Positions 1 through 6,677 of a DNA stretch of 22,589 nucleotides are shown here, piece after piece (position 1 is the first letter of the stretch; each line of letters opens with the position of its first letter). The stretch spans positions 1 through 22,589 of the forward strand of contig CABQAB010000003.1 in the NCBI GenBank assembly GCA_902461985.1, read 5' to 3'. The stretch is from an uncultured Bacteroidales bacterium. Its GTDB lineage: Bacteria; Bacteroidota; Bacteroidia; Bacteroidales; UBA932. Below the pieces are notes generated by a model that worked only from the letters and a program-made list of their open reading frames with translations, was not told the DNA's origin and did not search any database. The translations under genes and the position numbers were made by a program.

Positions 1-2
1 TG

Positions 3-707
3 TTTTCCACCATATTAAATATTATCTTGGTGTGCTATCGTGTAAATGTGGCTGATGCCGGGAACATTGCAGAGGCTTATGAAAAGACCAAAGAAGAAGC
101 CGGATATATAGACATACTGATTAACTGCGCCGGTGTCGTCAAGGGAAACGAGACTTTCGACAGACAGAGGGTTTCGGACATAAGGCTGACGATGGACGTG
201 AATGCAACCGCGCCTATGCTCGTTGCCTTGGAGATAATGCCGGACATGGTCCGCAGAAACAGCGGTCACATCTGCAACATCGCTTCAGCTGCCGGACTCC
301 TCGGGGTGCCTAAGCTTTCAGTCTACTGCGCCAGCAAATGGGCCGTGGTAGGATGGAGCGAGTCAATGAGGATTGAACTCAAAATGGCCCGCAGCAAGGT
401 CAAGGTCAGTTGCATAGCACCGTATTTCATCAATACGGGAATGTTTGACGGCGTGAAGTCGAAGGTTTTCAACATTCTCGAACCGGAAAAGGCTGCAGCG
501 GACATTCTCAAGGCAATCCGCCGCGACAAGGATTTCAAGGGACTGCCTTTCGGCTATCATTTCGTCAGATTCTGGCAGGGAATATTGCCGAATTCACTTT
601 TTGACTTTATCTTCGGCAAAATTTTCGGCGTCTATTCTGTAATGGACCACTTTACCGGAAGAAAAAGCAGTAAAGGAAATATTGGCGCAGGCCGGAAAGC
701 AGCATAA
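3..707 (+). CDS. Short-chain dehydrogenase/reductase, 5' end cut off by window
   Basis: NAD(P)-dependent SDR oxidoreductase; substrate unknown. The frame is open to the left edge, so the true start and the Rossmann TGxxxGIG motif lie outside the window; the first in-frame start-like codon (TTG at 27) is not a credible start. Seen: the D-V-like strand end VNVAD, the NCAG motif (NNAG equivalent), IASAAG with the catalytic Ser region, and the YCASK active-site Tyr/Lys at about bases 324-338. The C-terminal 60 residues are rich in aromatic and hydrophobic residues (around FVRFWQGILP and FDFIFGKIFGVY), as in SDRs acting on lipid-like substrates near membranes; that substrate idea is inference. An aldehyde dehydrogenase follows 56 bases downstream on the same strand, suggesting an alcohol-to-aldehyde-to-acid pair. 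Family call is secure, substrate is not. Confidence 0.9.
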   Translation, partial: FSTILNIILVCYRVNVADAGNIAEAYEKTKEEAGYIDILINCAGVVKGNETFDRQRVSDIRLTMDVNATAPMLVALEIMPDMVRRNSGHICNIASAAGLLGVPKLSVYCASKWAVVGWSESMRIELKMARSKVKVSCIAPYFINTGMFDGVKSKVFNILEPEKAAADILKAIRRDKDFKGLPFGYHFVRFWQGILPNSLFDFIFGKIFGVYSVMDHFTGRKSSKGNIGAGRKAA

Positions 708-722
708 CCGAGAAAGTCCCCC

Positions 723-758
723 TGTCATATTGAGCGGCTGCAGGGACACGAAAGATCT
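723..758 (+). repeat. Possible Bacteroidetes extragenic repeat between SDR and ALDH genes
   Basis: The short gap between the dehydrogenase genes contains TGTCATATTGAGCG followed, 15 bases on, by GAAAGATCT. This resembles the TGTCATnnnGAGCG...GAARGATCT intergenic motif that I recall as frequent in Bacteroidetes genomes. Only one copy is visible here, so the repeat status rests on memory rather than on this sequence. The flanking GTCCC and GGGAC can pair, so it may be transcribed as a hairpin. Confidence 0.3.
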
Positions 759-763
759 GATAT

Positions 764-2134
764 ATGGAAAACACAAGTTCGGAAAGGATTGCAGCCATAG
801 CGGCTGCCCAGAAGCAATGGTTCAGAGACAGTGACAGGCACGACATAAAGTCCCGCAAAGAGTCACTGCGCAAACTCAAGTCAGCCATCCTGAAATGGCA
901 GAAAGATTTGGAGGAAGCCCTGTGGACAGACCTTCACAAAAGCCCTGAGGAGGCTCTGCTCACTGAAACCAGCATTGTTCTCGGAGAGATTGACAATCAT
1001 CTCAGGCACATAGATTCGTGGGCATCCGGGCATTGCAGGCGCACTCCGCTCAAAATGTTTCCTTCACGCAGCCGTGTCATGAGCGAACCTTTAGGCAATG
1101 CCCTGATTATATCTCCATGGAACTATCCCGTGCAGCTTCTGCTGAATCCGCTCGTAGGTGCGCTTTCGGCAGGCTGTACGGCCATGCTGAAGCCGTCTCC
1201 TTATGTGCCCCATGTTTCCTCAGTCATTGAGCAAATGATTTCGGAGACTTTTCCGGAATCACAAGTTGCGGTTGTGCAGGGGAACAGGGAAGTGAATGCC
1301 CAGCTCCTGTCTCTGAAGTGGGACATAATCTTCTTCACCGGCAGCCCGGCTCTCGGCAGGACTGTCATGGAGGCGGCTGCAAAGAACCTTACTCCAGTGG
1401 TGCTGGAACTCGGCGGCAAATCTCCATGCATCGTGGACAGGGATGCCGACTTGGAGACCGCCGCCAAAAGGATTGCCTGGGGCAAAGCCCTCAATGCCGG
1501 ACAGACTTGCATAGCCCCGGACTATCTTTTAGTGCATAAAAACGTCAAGGCGGAGTTCCTGACGCTGCTCGCCGGAAAATTCACCGAACTTTTAGGCGAG
1601 AATCCAAAGGCGAGCCGTCATTTCGTGAGAATTGTCAATGACAGGGCATTTGAACGTCTCAAATCATATTTGGACTGCGGAAAAATCGTTTCCGGAGGTC
1701 ACACAGATGCTTCCGAACGCTATTTTGAACCTACAATATTGGATAATGTCAGTCCAGATTCCGCTGTTATGCAGGAGGAAATTTTCGGACCTGTATTTCC
1801 TGTCATTGACTTTGAAACTGCCGATGAAGCAGTTGATTTCATAAATGCCCGTCCGAAACCTTTAGCCCTGTACTATTTCGGGAAAAGCGGCAGAAAAATA
1901 CTCTCGCGCACAACATCAGGCGGAGCGTGCATCAATGACACCATCATGCACATCGCCAACGAGAACCTGCCTTTCGGCGGTGTAGGCAATTCCGGGATGT
2001 CATCCTACCATGGCAAGGAGAGCTTCGATGTCTTTTCGCATTATCGCGCTGTCGTCAGCACTACCACGAAACTCGACCTGCCGTTCCGATATATGCCTTA
2101 CAGGCTGTTCGGATTGACCAAGAAACTGCTTTAG
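764..2134 (+). CDS. Aldehyde dehydrogenase, ALDH3-like family
   Basis: NAD(P)-dependent oxidation of an aldehyde to its carboxylate, probably cytoplasmic or membrane-associated. The 456-residue length fits the short ALDH3 class (fatty or aromatic aldehyde dehydrogenases) rather than the roughly 490-500 residue classes. Seen in order: PWNYP (N120, oxyanion Asn), FTGS near 191, ELGGKSP with the general base E215, NAGQTC with catalytic C249 followed by IAPDY as in ALDH3, the EEIFGPV motif, and a C-terminal PFRYMPY segment equivalent to the RYPPY end of ALDH3 enzymes. All catalytic residues are present. It starts at ATG 764, 56 bases after the SDR gene, and its stop overlaps the stop of the convergent RNA methyltransferase gene by four bases. 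Coupled action with the SDR on a long-chain alcohol is plausible but inferred. Confidence 0.93.
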   Translation: MENTSSERIAAIAAAQKQWFRDSDRHDIKSRKESLRKLKSAILKWQKDLEEALWTDLHKSPEEALLTETSIVLGEIDNHLRHIDSWASGHCRRTPLKMFPSRSRVMSEPLGNALIISPWNYPVQLLLNPLVGALSAGCTAMLKPSPYVPHVSSVIEQMISETFPESQVAVVQGNREVNAQLLSLKWDIIFFTGSPALGRTVMEAAAKNLTPVVLELGGKSPCIVDRDADLETAAKRIAWGKALNAGQTCIAPDYLLVHKNVKAEFLTLLAGKFTELLGENPKASRHFVRIVNDRAFERLKSYLDCGKIVSGGHTDASERYFEPTILDNVSPDSAVMQEEIFGPVFPVIDFETADEAVDFINARPKPLALYYFGKSGRKILSRTTSGGACINDTIMHIANENLPFGGVGNSGMSSYHGKESFDVFSHYRAVVSTTTKLDLPFRYMPYRLFGLTKKLL

Positions 2135-2901
2135 CAGTCTCTGCGTCTGAATTCGGCTACGGTGATTGCAGTGGCCACGGCCGCATTCAGTGATTCGCTG
2201 CCGTGTCTGTCAGCCGGGTAAGGCGGGATGTAAAGCCTTCTGTTTATATGAGTTGAGAGGCTCGCGGAGATTCCGTGGGCCTCATTTCCGATAACTATGA
2301 CGGCCGGAGCTGTCTTTCCGCAGTCCAGGGCCTGCCTGTATATGTTGTCGCCGTCAAGAAAGGTTCCGTACACATTTCCCCCGCAGGCAACGACGTCATC
2401 AGCGAGTTTCTCAAGGGAGCATCTGTGGATTCTGACTCTGAAAACTGCTCCCATCGTCGCCTGCACGACTTTGGGATTGAAAGTCTCCACGGTGTCTTCA
2501 GAAACGAAGATGTCAGAGATTCCGAACCAGTCTGCAATGCGGACAATCGTGCCGAGATTGCCGGGGTCCCTTATGCCGTCAAGCGCAAGATATAGACCGC
2601 TATTCCGGAGCACTTCACCATAACCTGCCTTTTCTTCCGGCTTTGATACGACTGCAAGCACCGGAGAAGGGGAGTCCAACGCCGTCATACGAGACATAGC
2701 CGTCTGCCCGATTTCTTCAATCCTGTAAACCTTGCGGACCTCAAAACCAGAAACAAGAGCCTCCGAGACCATTTTTTCCCCCTCGACCACAAAGCACCCG
2801 TGCTCTTCCCGGGCCTTTTTCTGCGACAGCGACCTGACAAACTTGATTTCGCTGCTTCCGGGCATCTCCGCAATTTTGGAGACAATCTGACTTTTAGCCA
2901 T
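2131..2901 (-). CDS. TrmH/SpoU-family RNA 2'-O-methyltransferase
   Basis: SAM-dependent ribose methylation of rRNA or tRNA by a SPOUT (trefoil-knot) enzyme; the target nucleotide cannot be told from sequence. The 256-residue protein has an N-terminal SpoU substrate-binding part (about 15-85; KFVRSL, FVVEGEKMV) and the three SPOUT motifs: DPGNLGTIVRIADWFG (112-127) with the conserved Asn and Arg, VIVIGNEAHGI (201-211), and SESLNAAVATAI (235-246). Length and motif spacing are normal for the family. It is convergent with the aldehyde dehydrogenase and shares four bases with it. A -7 promoter box lies about 20 bases upstream of its ATG. Family is secure; RlmB-like or tRNA-specific subtype is open. 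Confidence 0.93.
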   Translation of the reverse strand: MAKSQIVSKIAEMPGSSEIKFVRSLSQKKAREEHGCFVVEGEKMVSEALVSGFEVRKVYRIEEIGQTAMSRMTALDSPSPVLAVVSKPEEKAGYGEVLRNSGLYLALDGIRDPGNLGTIVRIADWFGISDIFVSEDTVETFNPKVVQATMGAVFRVRIHRCSLEKLADDVVACGGNVYGTFLDGDNIYRQALDCGKTAPAVIVIGNEAHGISASLSTHINRRLYIPPYPADRHGSESLNAAVATAITVAEFRRRDC

Positions 2902-2922
2902 ACATCTGATATATTAGTGCTG

Positions 2923-2930
2923 CAAATATA
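2923..2930 (-). promoter_or_regulatory. Bacteroidetes -7 box for the TrmH-family gene
   Basis: On the minus strand this reads TATATTTG, a perfect match to the TAnnTTTG -7 consensus of Bacteroidetes sigma-ABfr promoters, 21 bases before the ATG at 2901. No TTG is found at the usual 19-21 base spacing; that zone is occupied by the 40-base palindrome at 2931-2970. Confidence 0.5.
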
Positions 2931-2970
2931 GAAGTTGTTTTGAAATTTTTAAAAATTTCAAAACAGCTTC
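2931..2970. repeat. 40-base near-perfect palindrome
   Basis: Two 20-base arms meet with no spacer: GAAGTTGTTTTGAAATTTTT and its inverted copy, with one mismatch at the fifth base (a G-U pair if the plus strand is transcribed). It abuts the -7 box of the minus-strand methyltransferase gene. It could be an operator-like site, a cruciform, or an element end, since it lies where the A+T-rich accessory block begins. There is no sequence evidence to choose between these. Confidence 0.7.
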
Positions 2971-3106
2971 CTACCCTTATTATTGATAAATTCATATAAT
3001 TGGGTCTATTCCAGAGCGGTTATTTGACTATCAAGGATTATGACAGACTGTCGAGTCAGCCATGATTTTTTTGTCTCCACCTTATAATTTATATTGAATT
3101 TCTTTT

Positions 3107-3114
3107 TACCTTTG
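3107..3114 (+). promoter_or_regulatory. Bacteroidetes -7 box before the candidate leader RNA
   Basis: TACCTTTG matches TAnnTTTG exactly, in the common TAYYTTTG form. No TTG is at the ideal 19-21 base spacing upstream, so the -33 element is weak or absent. Transcription would begin around 3119-3121 and run toward the terminator at 3551-3585. Confidence 0.5.
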
Positions 3115-3118
3115 TCCG

Positions 3119-3585
3119 TTGGACTGCTATGACCAAAAATTGTAACAGGAGATTGATACCACCGTTGCAATTATGCGGTACTGTCTGCGCCGGGCCAAGT
3201 GTAGTGATGTCTAAAAAACAAAACTGTACGAAGCGGGCTTTGGGTGGGATGTAGTCCAAGACATATTGAAGGCGTTTACTTACGCTGTGTTTGGGACGTG
3301 TCGAATCTAGCAAATTTGAAAATCCAGTCTTGAATATAGCAACGGTAGATGTCCCGGGTGTGACTATATCAGCCTTGTTTTAATTGGTCGGCATGTAATG
3401 TATCCGGATGATTGTCAAGTAGTCTTGATGATTATGCTTATGATTTTGAGGGTACGGCATTGTCGCTGTTATTTGCAGGCATATATTCATATCGGCGTGG
3501 GCTCTAACGTTGTCTATTCTTCTGGATTGGGCAATGCTAGAGCCTTGACACGTGGAACAGACAACAGTAGGTTCCACGCTTTTTT
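3119..3585 (+). ncRNA. Candidate structured non-coding RNA, about 465 nt
   Basis: The interval runs from just after a perfect -7 box to an intrinsic terminator and holds no ORF with recognisable protein features. Stems seen on the plus strand include GGGACGT 3293-3299 with ATGTCCC 3349-3355 (one G-U); a 12-pair stem 3408-3419/3424-3435 with a four-base loop; and a 13-position stem 3500-3512/3532-3544 (GGCTCTAACGTTG with CAATGCTAGAGCC, one mismatch, one G-U). CAAGAC 3257-3262 can also pair with GTCTTG 3327-3332, crossing the first stem as a possible pseudoknot. It could be an independent small RNA or a long leader controlling the CXXX cassette that begins 63 bases after the terminator. I could not match it to a named RNA family from memory. 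The rest of the 2902-3648 stretch shows only the palindrome and promoter boxes. Confidence 0.45.
3551..3585 (+). terminator. Intrinsic terminator before the CXXX cassette
   Basis: A perfect 8-base stem, CGTGGAAC (3551-3558) with GTTCCACG (3571-3578), a 12-base loop, then C and six T (3580-3585). It ends 63 bases before the first precursor gene, so it either ends a separate RNA or acts as an attenuator on read-through into the cassette. Confidence 0.8.
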
Positions 3586-3648
3586 ATGTCCATAAGTTTT
3601 GTGTACTAAAGCCGAAAGGCAATTATTAAATTTCAAATCTTTCAAATT

Positions 3649-3948
3649 ATGGACAAAAACAAACAAAACGAAGAGTTGCAAAGCAGACGCGAATTCTTCA
3701 AATCAGCTGCAAAAAGCGTGCTCCCGATTTTAGGAGCCGTAGTGCTGGCAAGTAATCCTGTCATCGCCAAAGCTGCCGAAACTTCTATGGGATGTAACAA
3801 TTCTTGTTCACGTGGTTGTGCCTCATATTGTACCGGGAGATGCCAGACTACATGTAATACCAGTTGCAAAAATCATTGTCGTGATAATTGTGGTGCTACA
3901 TGTAAGTATACATGTTCGGGAAAATGCACAAATAATAACAAGTATTAA
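3649..3948 (+). CDS. CXXX-repeat precursor peptide 1, Tat-targeted (12 Cys)
   Basis: A 99-residue precursor. The N-terminal 46 residues form a twin-arginine signal: SRREFFK at 12-18, a hydrophobic stretch (SVLPILGAVVLAS) and an AKA cleavage-like site near 41-43. The rest is a strict cysteine ladder: 12 Cys, every fourth residue with no break, starting at C49 and ending six residues before the C-terminus. The three residues between cysteines are mainly N, S, T, G, K and R. There is no Cys in the leader. Such peptides belong to the CXXX-repeat target family of radical SAM maturases, whose genes follow directly. The mature peptide is inferred to be modified in the cytoplasm and then exported by the TatA/TatC encoded downstream. 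A hairpin sits between this gene and the maturase gene. The chemistry of the modification is unknown. Confidence 0.9.
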   Translation: MDKNKQNEELQSRREFFKSAAKSVLPILGAVVLASNPVIAKAAETSMGCNNSCSRGCASYCTGRCQTTCNTSCKNHCRDNCGATCKYTCSGKCTNNNKY

Positions 3949-3955
3949 GAATTCA

Positions 3956-3994
3956 ATGAGGACGTGTAGACGATTTAGTGTAACACGTCCTCGT
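3956..3994 (+). promoter_or_regulatory. Intercistronic hairpin between precursor 1 and rSAM gene
   Basis: GAGGACGTGT (3958-3967) pairs perfectly with ACACGTCCTC (3983-3992) around a 15-base loop; two outer pairs (one G-U) extend it to 12. It begins 7 bases after the precursor stop and ends 10 bases before the maturase ATG. No T-run follows, so a partial terminator or an RNA-stabilising element is more likely than a full stop. It would give more precursor than enzyme from one transcript. Confidence 0.65.
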
Positions 3995-4004
3995 AATATA
4001 CAGT

Positions 4005-5264
4005 ATGCGAAAGTTAGTTATCAAAGAAAACGATCATGGATGGGAAGATGGAATGTCTAAGAACATCACATTCATTGTCACCAAAGACTGTCAGTTAGCG
4101 TGTAAATACTGCTATCTGGTAGGAAAGAATACCAAAGAGCGTATGTCCTGGGAGGTTGCAAAACAGGCTATTGATTACATTCTTGACCATGAAAGTGATT
4201 TCAAGGAAGAGAGTGTAGTATGGGACTTTATCGGTGGCGAACCATTTTTGGAAATAGAGCTGATTGATAAAATTTGCGATTACCTAAAAATGGAAATGTA
4301 TCGGAGAAACCATCATTGGTTCAATTCTTACCGTTTCTCATTTTCTACTAATGGAATCAATTATCATACAGATAAGGTGCAGGATTTTATAAAGAAAAAC
4401 CACGACCATCTCAGTATTGGGATTACCATAGACGGAACAAAACGCAAACATGACCTTAACCGAATATGGAAGACTCCGGAAATGGAGCAGGGACTAGTTT
4501 CAAAACTGGAGGACGAGCGTGGTTCGTATGATGATGTCGTAAAAAACATTCCGCTTTGGTTGAAACAATTTCCAGGAGGAGGCACAAAGGTTACAATTAG
4601 CAGTGCTGACATTCCGTATATCAAGGAAAGTGTGTTGCATCTGTACTCTTTGGGTATTCACGAAGTAAATATCAACTGTGTTTTTGAAAATGTGTGGCAT
4701 GAAGGTGACGACACATTGCTCGAGAATCAATTGATATCTCTTGCCGATGCTATTATTGATGGAGAGTATTACAACGAGTATGCCTGCTCTTTTTTCACAG
4801 AACATATAGGAAAACCTATGGACTGTGTACTTGAAAATCAGAATTGGTGCGGAGCCGGAAAAATGCTTGCCATTGACGCTGCTGGCAATTTTTATCCTTG
4901 CACCCGTTTTGCCCAGTACTCATTGCGAGATAAAAAGGCTTGGATAATCGGCAATGTGAATGACGGTATTGACAAGAACCGTCTGCGTCCGTTCCTGATG
5001 CTTGACCGCTGTACCCAATCGTTACCGGAATGTGTTGACTGTGAGGTCGCAAGCGGATGTGCATGGTGCCAGGGAGAGAATTACGATGCAGCGGACACTT
5101 CAACGATTTATCAGCGTTCAACTGCAATCTGCAAAATGCACAAAGCGAGAGTCAGAGCCAATAACTACTATTGGAACAAACTTTACCGTAAGCTTGAACT
5201 TGAAGGTATTGCCAAAGAGGAAGCGGAGAAACATATCAAGAATACTAATTCAGAAAAATGCTGA
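4005..5264 (+). CDS. Radical SAM/SPASM peptide maturase, CXXX-repeat target family
   Basis: Cytoplasmic 419-residue iron-sulfur enzyme that is expected to modify the neighbouring Cys-ladder peptides by radical chemistry. Seen: CQLACKYC (C29, C33, C36) binding the SAM cluster, WDFIGGEP (GGEP 77-80) for SAM, and a SPASM region with C282, C299, C336, C343, C346, C352, C355 and C376 (WCGAGK, FYPCT, CVDCEVASGCAWC), suited to two auxiliary clusters. This layout is that of sactipeptide/ranthipeptide-type maturases, so thioether formation on the Cys peptides is a fair inference but is not shown. ATG 4005 gives 28 residues before the first Cys; M17 (base 4053) is a possible alternative start. The 3' end overlaps the next gene (TGATG arrangement), so translation is likely coupled. 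Codon use and base content are more A+T-rich than the flanking housekeeping genes. Confidence 0.92.
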   Translation: MRKLVIKENDHGWEDGMSKNITFIVTKDCQLACKYCYLVGKNTKERMSWEVAKQAIDYILDHESDFKEESVVWDFIGGEPFLEIELIDKICDYLKMEMYRRNHHWFNSYRFSFSTNGINYHTDKVQDFIKKNHDHLSIGITIDGTKRKHDLNRIWKTPEMEQGLVSKLEDERGSYDDVVKNIPLWLKQFPGGGTKVTISSADIPYIKESVLHLYSLGIHEVNINCVFENVWHEGDDTLLENQLISLADAIIDGEYYNEYACSFFTEHIGKPMDCVLENQNWCGAGKMLAIDAAGNFYPCTRFAQYSLRDKKAWIIGNVNDGIDKNRLRPFLMLDRCTQSLPECVDCEVASGCAWCQGENYDAADTSTIYQRSTAICKMHKARVRANNYYWNKLYRKLELEGIAKEEAEKHIKNTNSEKC

Positions 5265-6271
5265 TGCCTATGTTGAAATATTTGATTGTACAGCTTGATG
5301 ACACGAGTACTTCTTATTGTCATTATGAAAACGGAAAATCAGAAGTAAGACTTATCTCCTTGAATGATTTGAAAGCCGGTATTTTTTATGCTATGAAGGA
5401 GAATCTGATGATTCAGTTCGTTTATCCGGAGTATGAACTACCCAAAGACTACAAGGAGACGATAAACAGCATTGACCATAGCGATATCGTTTCTTGCCGA
5501 TGTCTGGATGAGACGTTAAGGAAGCAGGCGGATGTAGTTGTATTCAATGGTTTGTCTGAATTGGTTTCGTATGATTTTCAGAGCAATATGACCTGTGTCG
5601 TCAGAACCGGCAAAGCTGAATTATTTGAAAAACACCAACTTTTGAAAGACCTTGTGTCGAAAGTTCTAAGAATAAATCTGGTCATTAAAGATATTGAGAC
5701 TTTTGGGGAATCTGATTTTGAAAAATACATAAGAATTCTTGATGATTTTTCTGAGGGTATTGAAAGACTGTATGTTGAGGGTAAAAGTCCTCAATTGAAT
5801 ATTATGACTGACCGGATGATACTTGACAGGATGAATAACTGCAATGCCGGATGGGAGAACATAACTCTTGCTCCTGACGGGAAGTTTTATGTATGTCCGG
5901 CTTTTTATTGTGCTCCAGAAATGGATGGAAGAGAAAAGTCCATATGCGAACAATGTGAAAAGGGATATTCTATCGGAGATTTGTATTTAGGGCCTGATAT
6001 TAATAATCCTCAATTATATCGCCTTGCTCATGCTCCGATATGCCGAAATTGCGATGCTTATCAGTGCAGACGTTGTATCTGGCTGAACAGGAAGACCACG
6101 TGCGAAGTGAATACTCCAAGCCACGAACAATGTGTCGTTGCCTACTTGGAACGCAATGCAAGCCGTGAACTTCTGAACCGAATCAGAAAGTACGGAACAT
6201 TCCTCCCGGAGAAAGGAGAAATAAAGGAGATTGATTATCTTGATCCGTTTGATCAGAATAAAATGTGGTAG
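5258..6271 (+). CDS. CXXX-repeat peptide maturase, SPASM-like, without radical SAM motif
   Basis: A 337-residue partner of the radical SAM enzyme. No CxxxCxxC motif occurs, so it should not cleave SAM itself. The C-terminal half is rich in Cys in a SPASM-like order: C195, C213 (APDGKFYVCP), C218, C230/C233 (CEQC), C262/C265/C270/C273 (CRNCDAYQCRRC), C282 and C292, enough for two iron-sulfur clusters. The N-terminal half (about 1-170) has no motif I recognise. I match it to the CXXX repeat peptide maturase family known to travel with these radical SAM genes. Three closely spaced ATGs (5258, 5264, 5270) are possible; 5264 gives a one-base overlap with the preceding stop. A role as cluster-bearing partner or peptide-binding scaffold is inference. 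Confidence 0.82.
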   Translation: MLMPMLKYLIVQLDDTSTSYCHYENGKSEVRLISLNDLKAGIFYAMKENLMIQFVYPEYELPKDYKETINSIDHSDIVSCRCLDETLRKQADVVVFNGLSELVSYDFQSNMTCVVRTGKAELFEKHQLLKDLVSKVLRINLVIKDIETFGESDFEKYIRILDDFSEGIERLYVEGKSPQLNIMTDRMILDRMNNCNAGWENITLAPDGKFYVCPAFYCAPEMDGREKSICEQCEKGYSIGDLYLGPDINNPQLYRLAHAPICRNCDAYQCRRCIWLNRKTTCEVNTPSHEQCVVAYLERNASRELLNRIRKYGTFLPEKGEIKEIDYLDPFDQNKMW

Positions 6272-6327
6272 AAGCAAAACAAATGTTATAAACTATGGAG
6301 ATTTAAATGAATAGTTAAATAGTCATT

Positions 6328-6654
6328 ATGGAAAAAGTAATATCAAGACGTTCCTTTTTCAGGAGGGGTATATGTGATTTATTGCCAATTCTATTGGTGT
6401 CAATAGCTTCGAATACGGATGTTTATGCTAAACGATTTCAGAATAATTATGTAGGTGAATGCAATGGTAATTGCATGAATTCTTGTTCTAGTAGCTGCAC
6501 AGACGGATGTGTGAATGGCTGTACTGAAACATGTTCTACTGCATGTCAGCGGAAATGCGGAAATACTTGTGCCAGTAGTTGTACGTCTTGTACTCATACT
6601 TGTCTTCATGTTTGTCGAGAGGCTTGTACCTCTTGTACTCATGTTTCAAAGTAG
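6328..6654 (+). CDS. CXXX-repeat precursor peptide 2, Tat-targeted (16 core Cys)
   Basis: A 108-residue precursor. The leader has SRRSFFRR (residues 6-13), a hydrophobic stretch (DLLPILLVSIAS) and a VYA cleavage-like site; it also has one Cys (C16), unlike its siblings. The core has 16 Cys, mostly one every fourth residue. The register breaks twice, both times in the same context CTSCTH, where only two residues separate the cysteines. The DNA of these two spots is a near-identical 18-base block repeated 45 bases apart (see repeat 6580-6642). The gene lies 56 bases after the second maturase gene and 23 bases before precursor 3. It is expected to be a second substrate of the same enzymes, with export by the Tat pore. 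Confidence 0.9.
   Translation: MEKVISRRSFFRRGICDLLPILLVSIASNTDVYAKRFQNNYVGECNGNCMNSCSSSCTDGCVNGCTETCSTACQRKCGNTCASSCTSCTHTCLHVCREACTSCTHVSK
6580..6642 (+). repeat. Duplicated CTSCTH-coding block in precursor 2
   Basis: TGTACGTCTTGTACTCAT (6580-6597) and TGTACCTCTTGTACTCAT (6625-6642) match at 17 of 18 bases and are 45 bases (15 codons) apart in the same frame. Both copies carry the short CXXC step that shifts the every-fourth Cys register, so the shift was probably copied with the unit. Confidence 0.75.
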
Positions 6655-6677
6655 AAAAACGTTTTATTTACGATATT

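Noticed and set aside
3089..3313. 74-codon minus-strand ORF in the long intergenic stretch
   Set aside because: It lies antisense to the candidate RNA and has no signal or motif. I have an unverified impression that similar small hypothetical proteins are annotated in other Bacteroidales; conservation of the underlying RNA or element would explain that equally well.
3398..3595. 65-codon plus-strand ORF in the candidate RNA
   Set aside because: It runs through the two 3' stems and the terminator; composition is not protein-like and there is no recognisable domain.
3649..3948. Metallothionein as an alternative for the Cys-ladder peptides
   Set aside because: A Tat signal, strict four-residue spacing and adjacent radical SAM genes fit the CXXX target family better. 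Metal binding by the product is not excluded.
6579..6677. N-terminal extension of precursor 3 into precursor 2
   Set aside because: The extension is out of frame with precursor 2 coding sequence and would bury the twin-arginine signal; ATG 6678 is the sound start.
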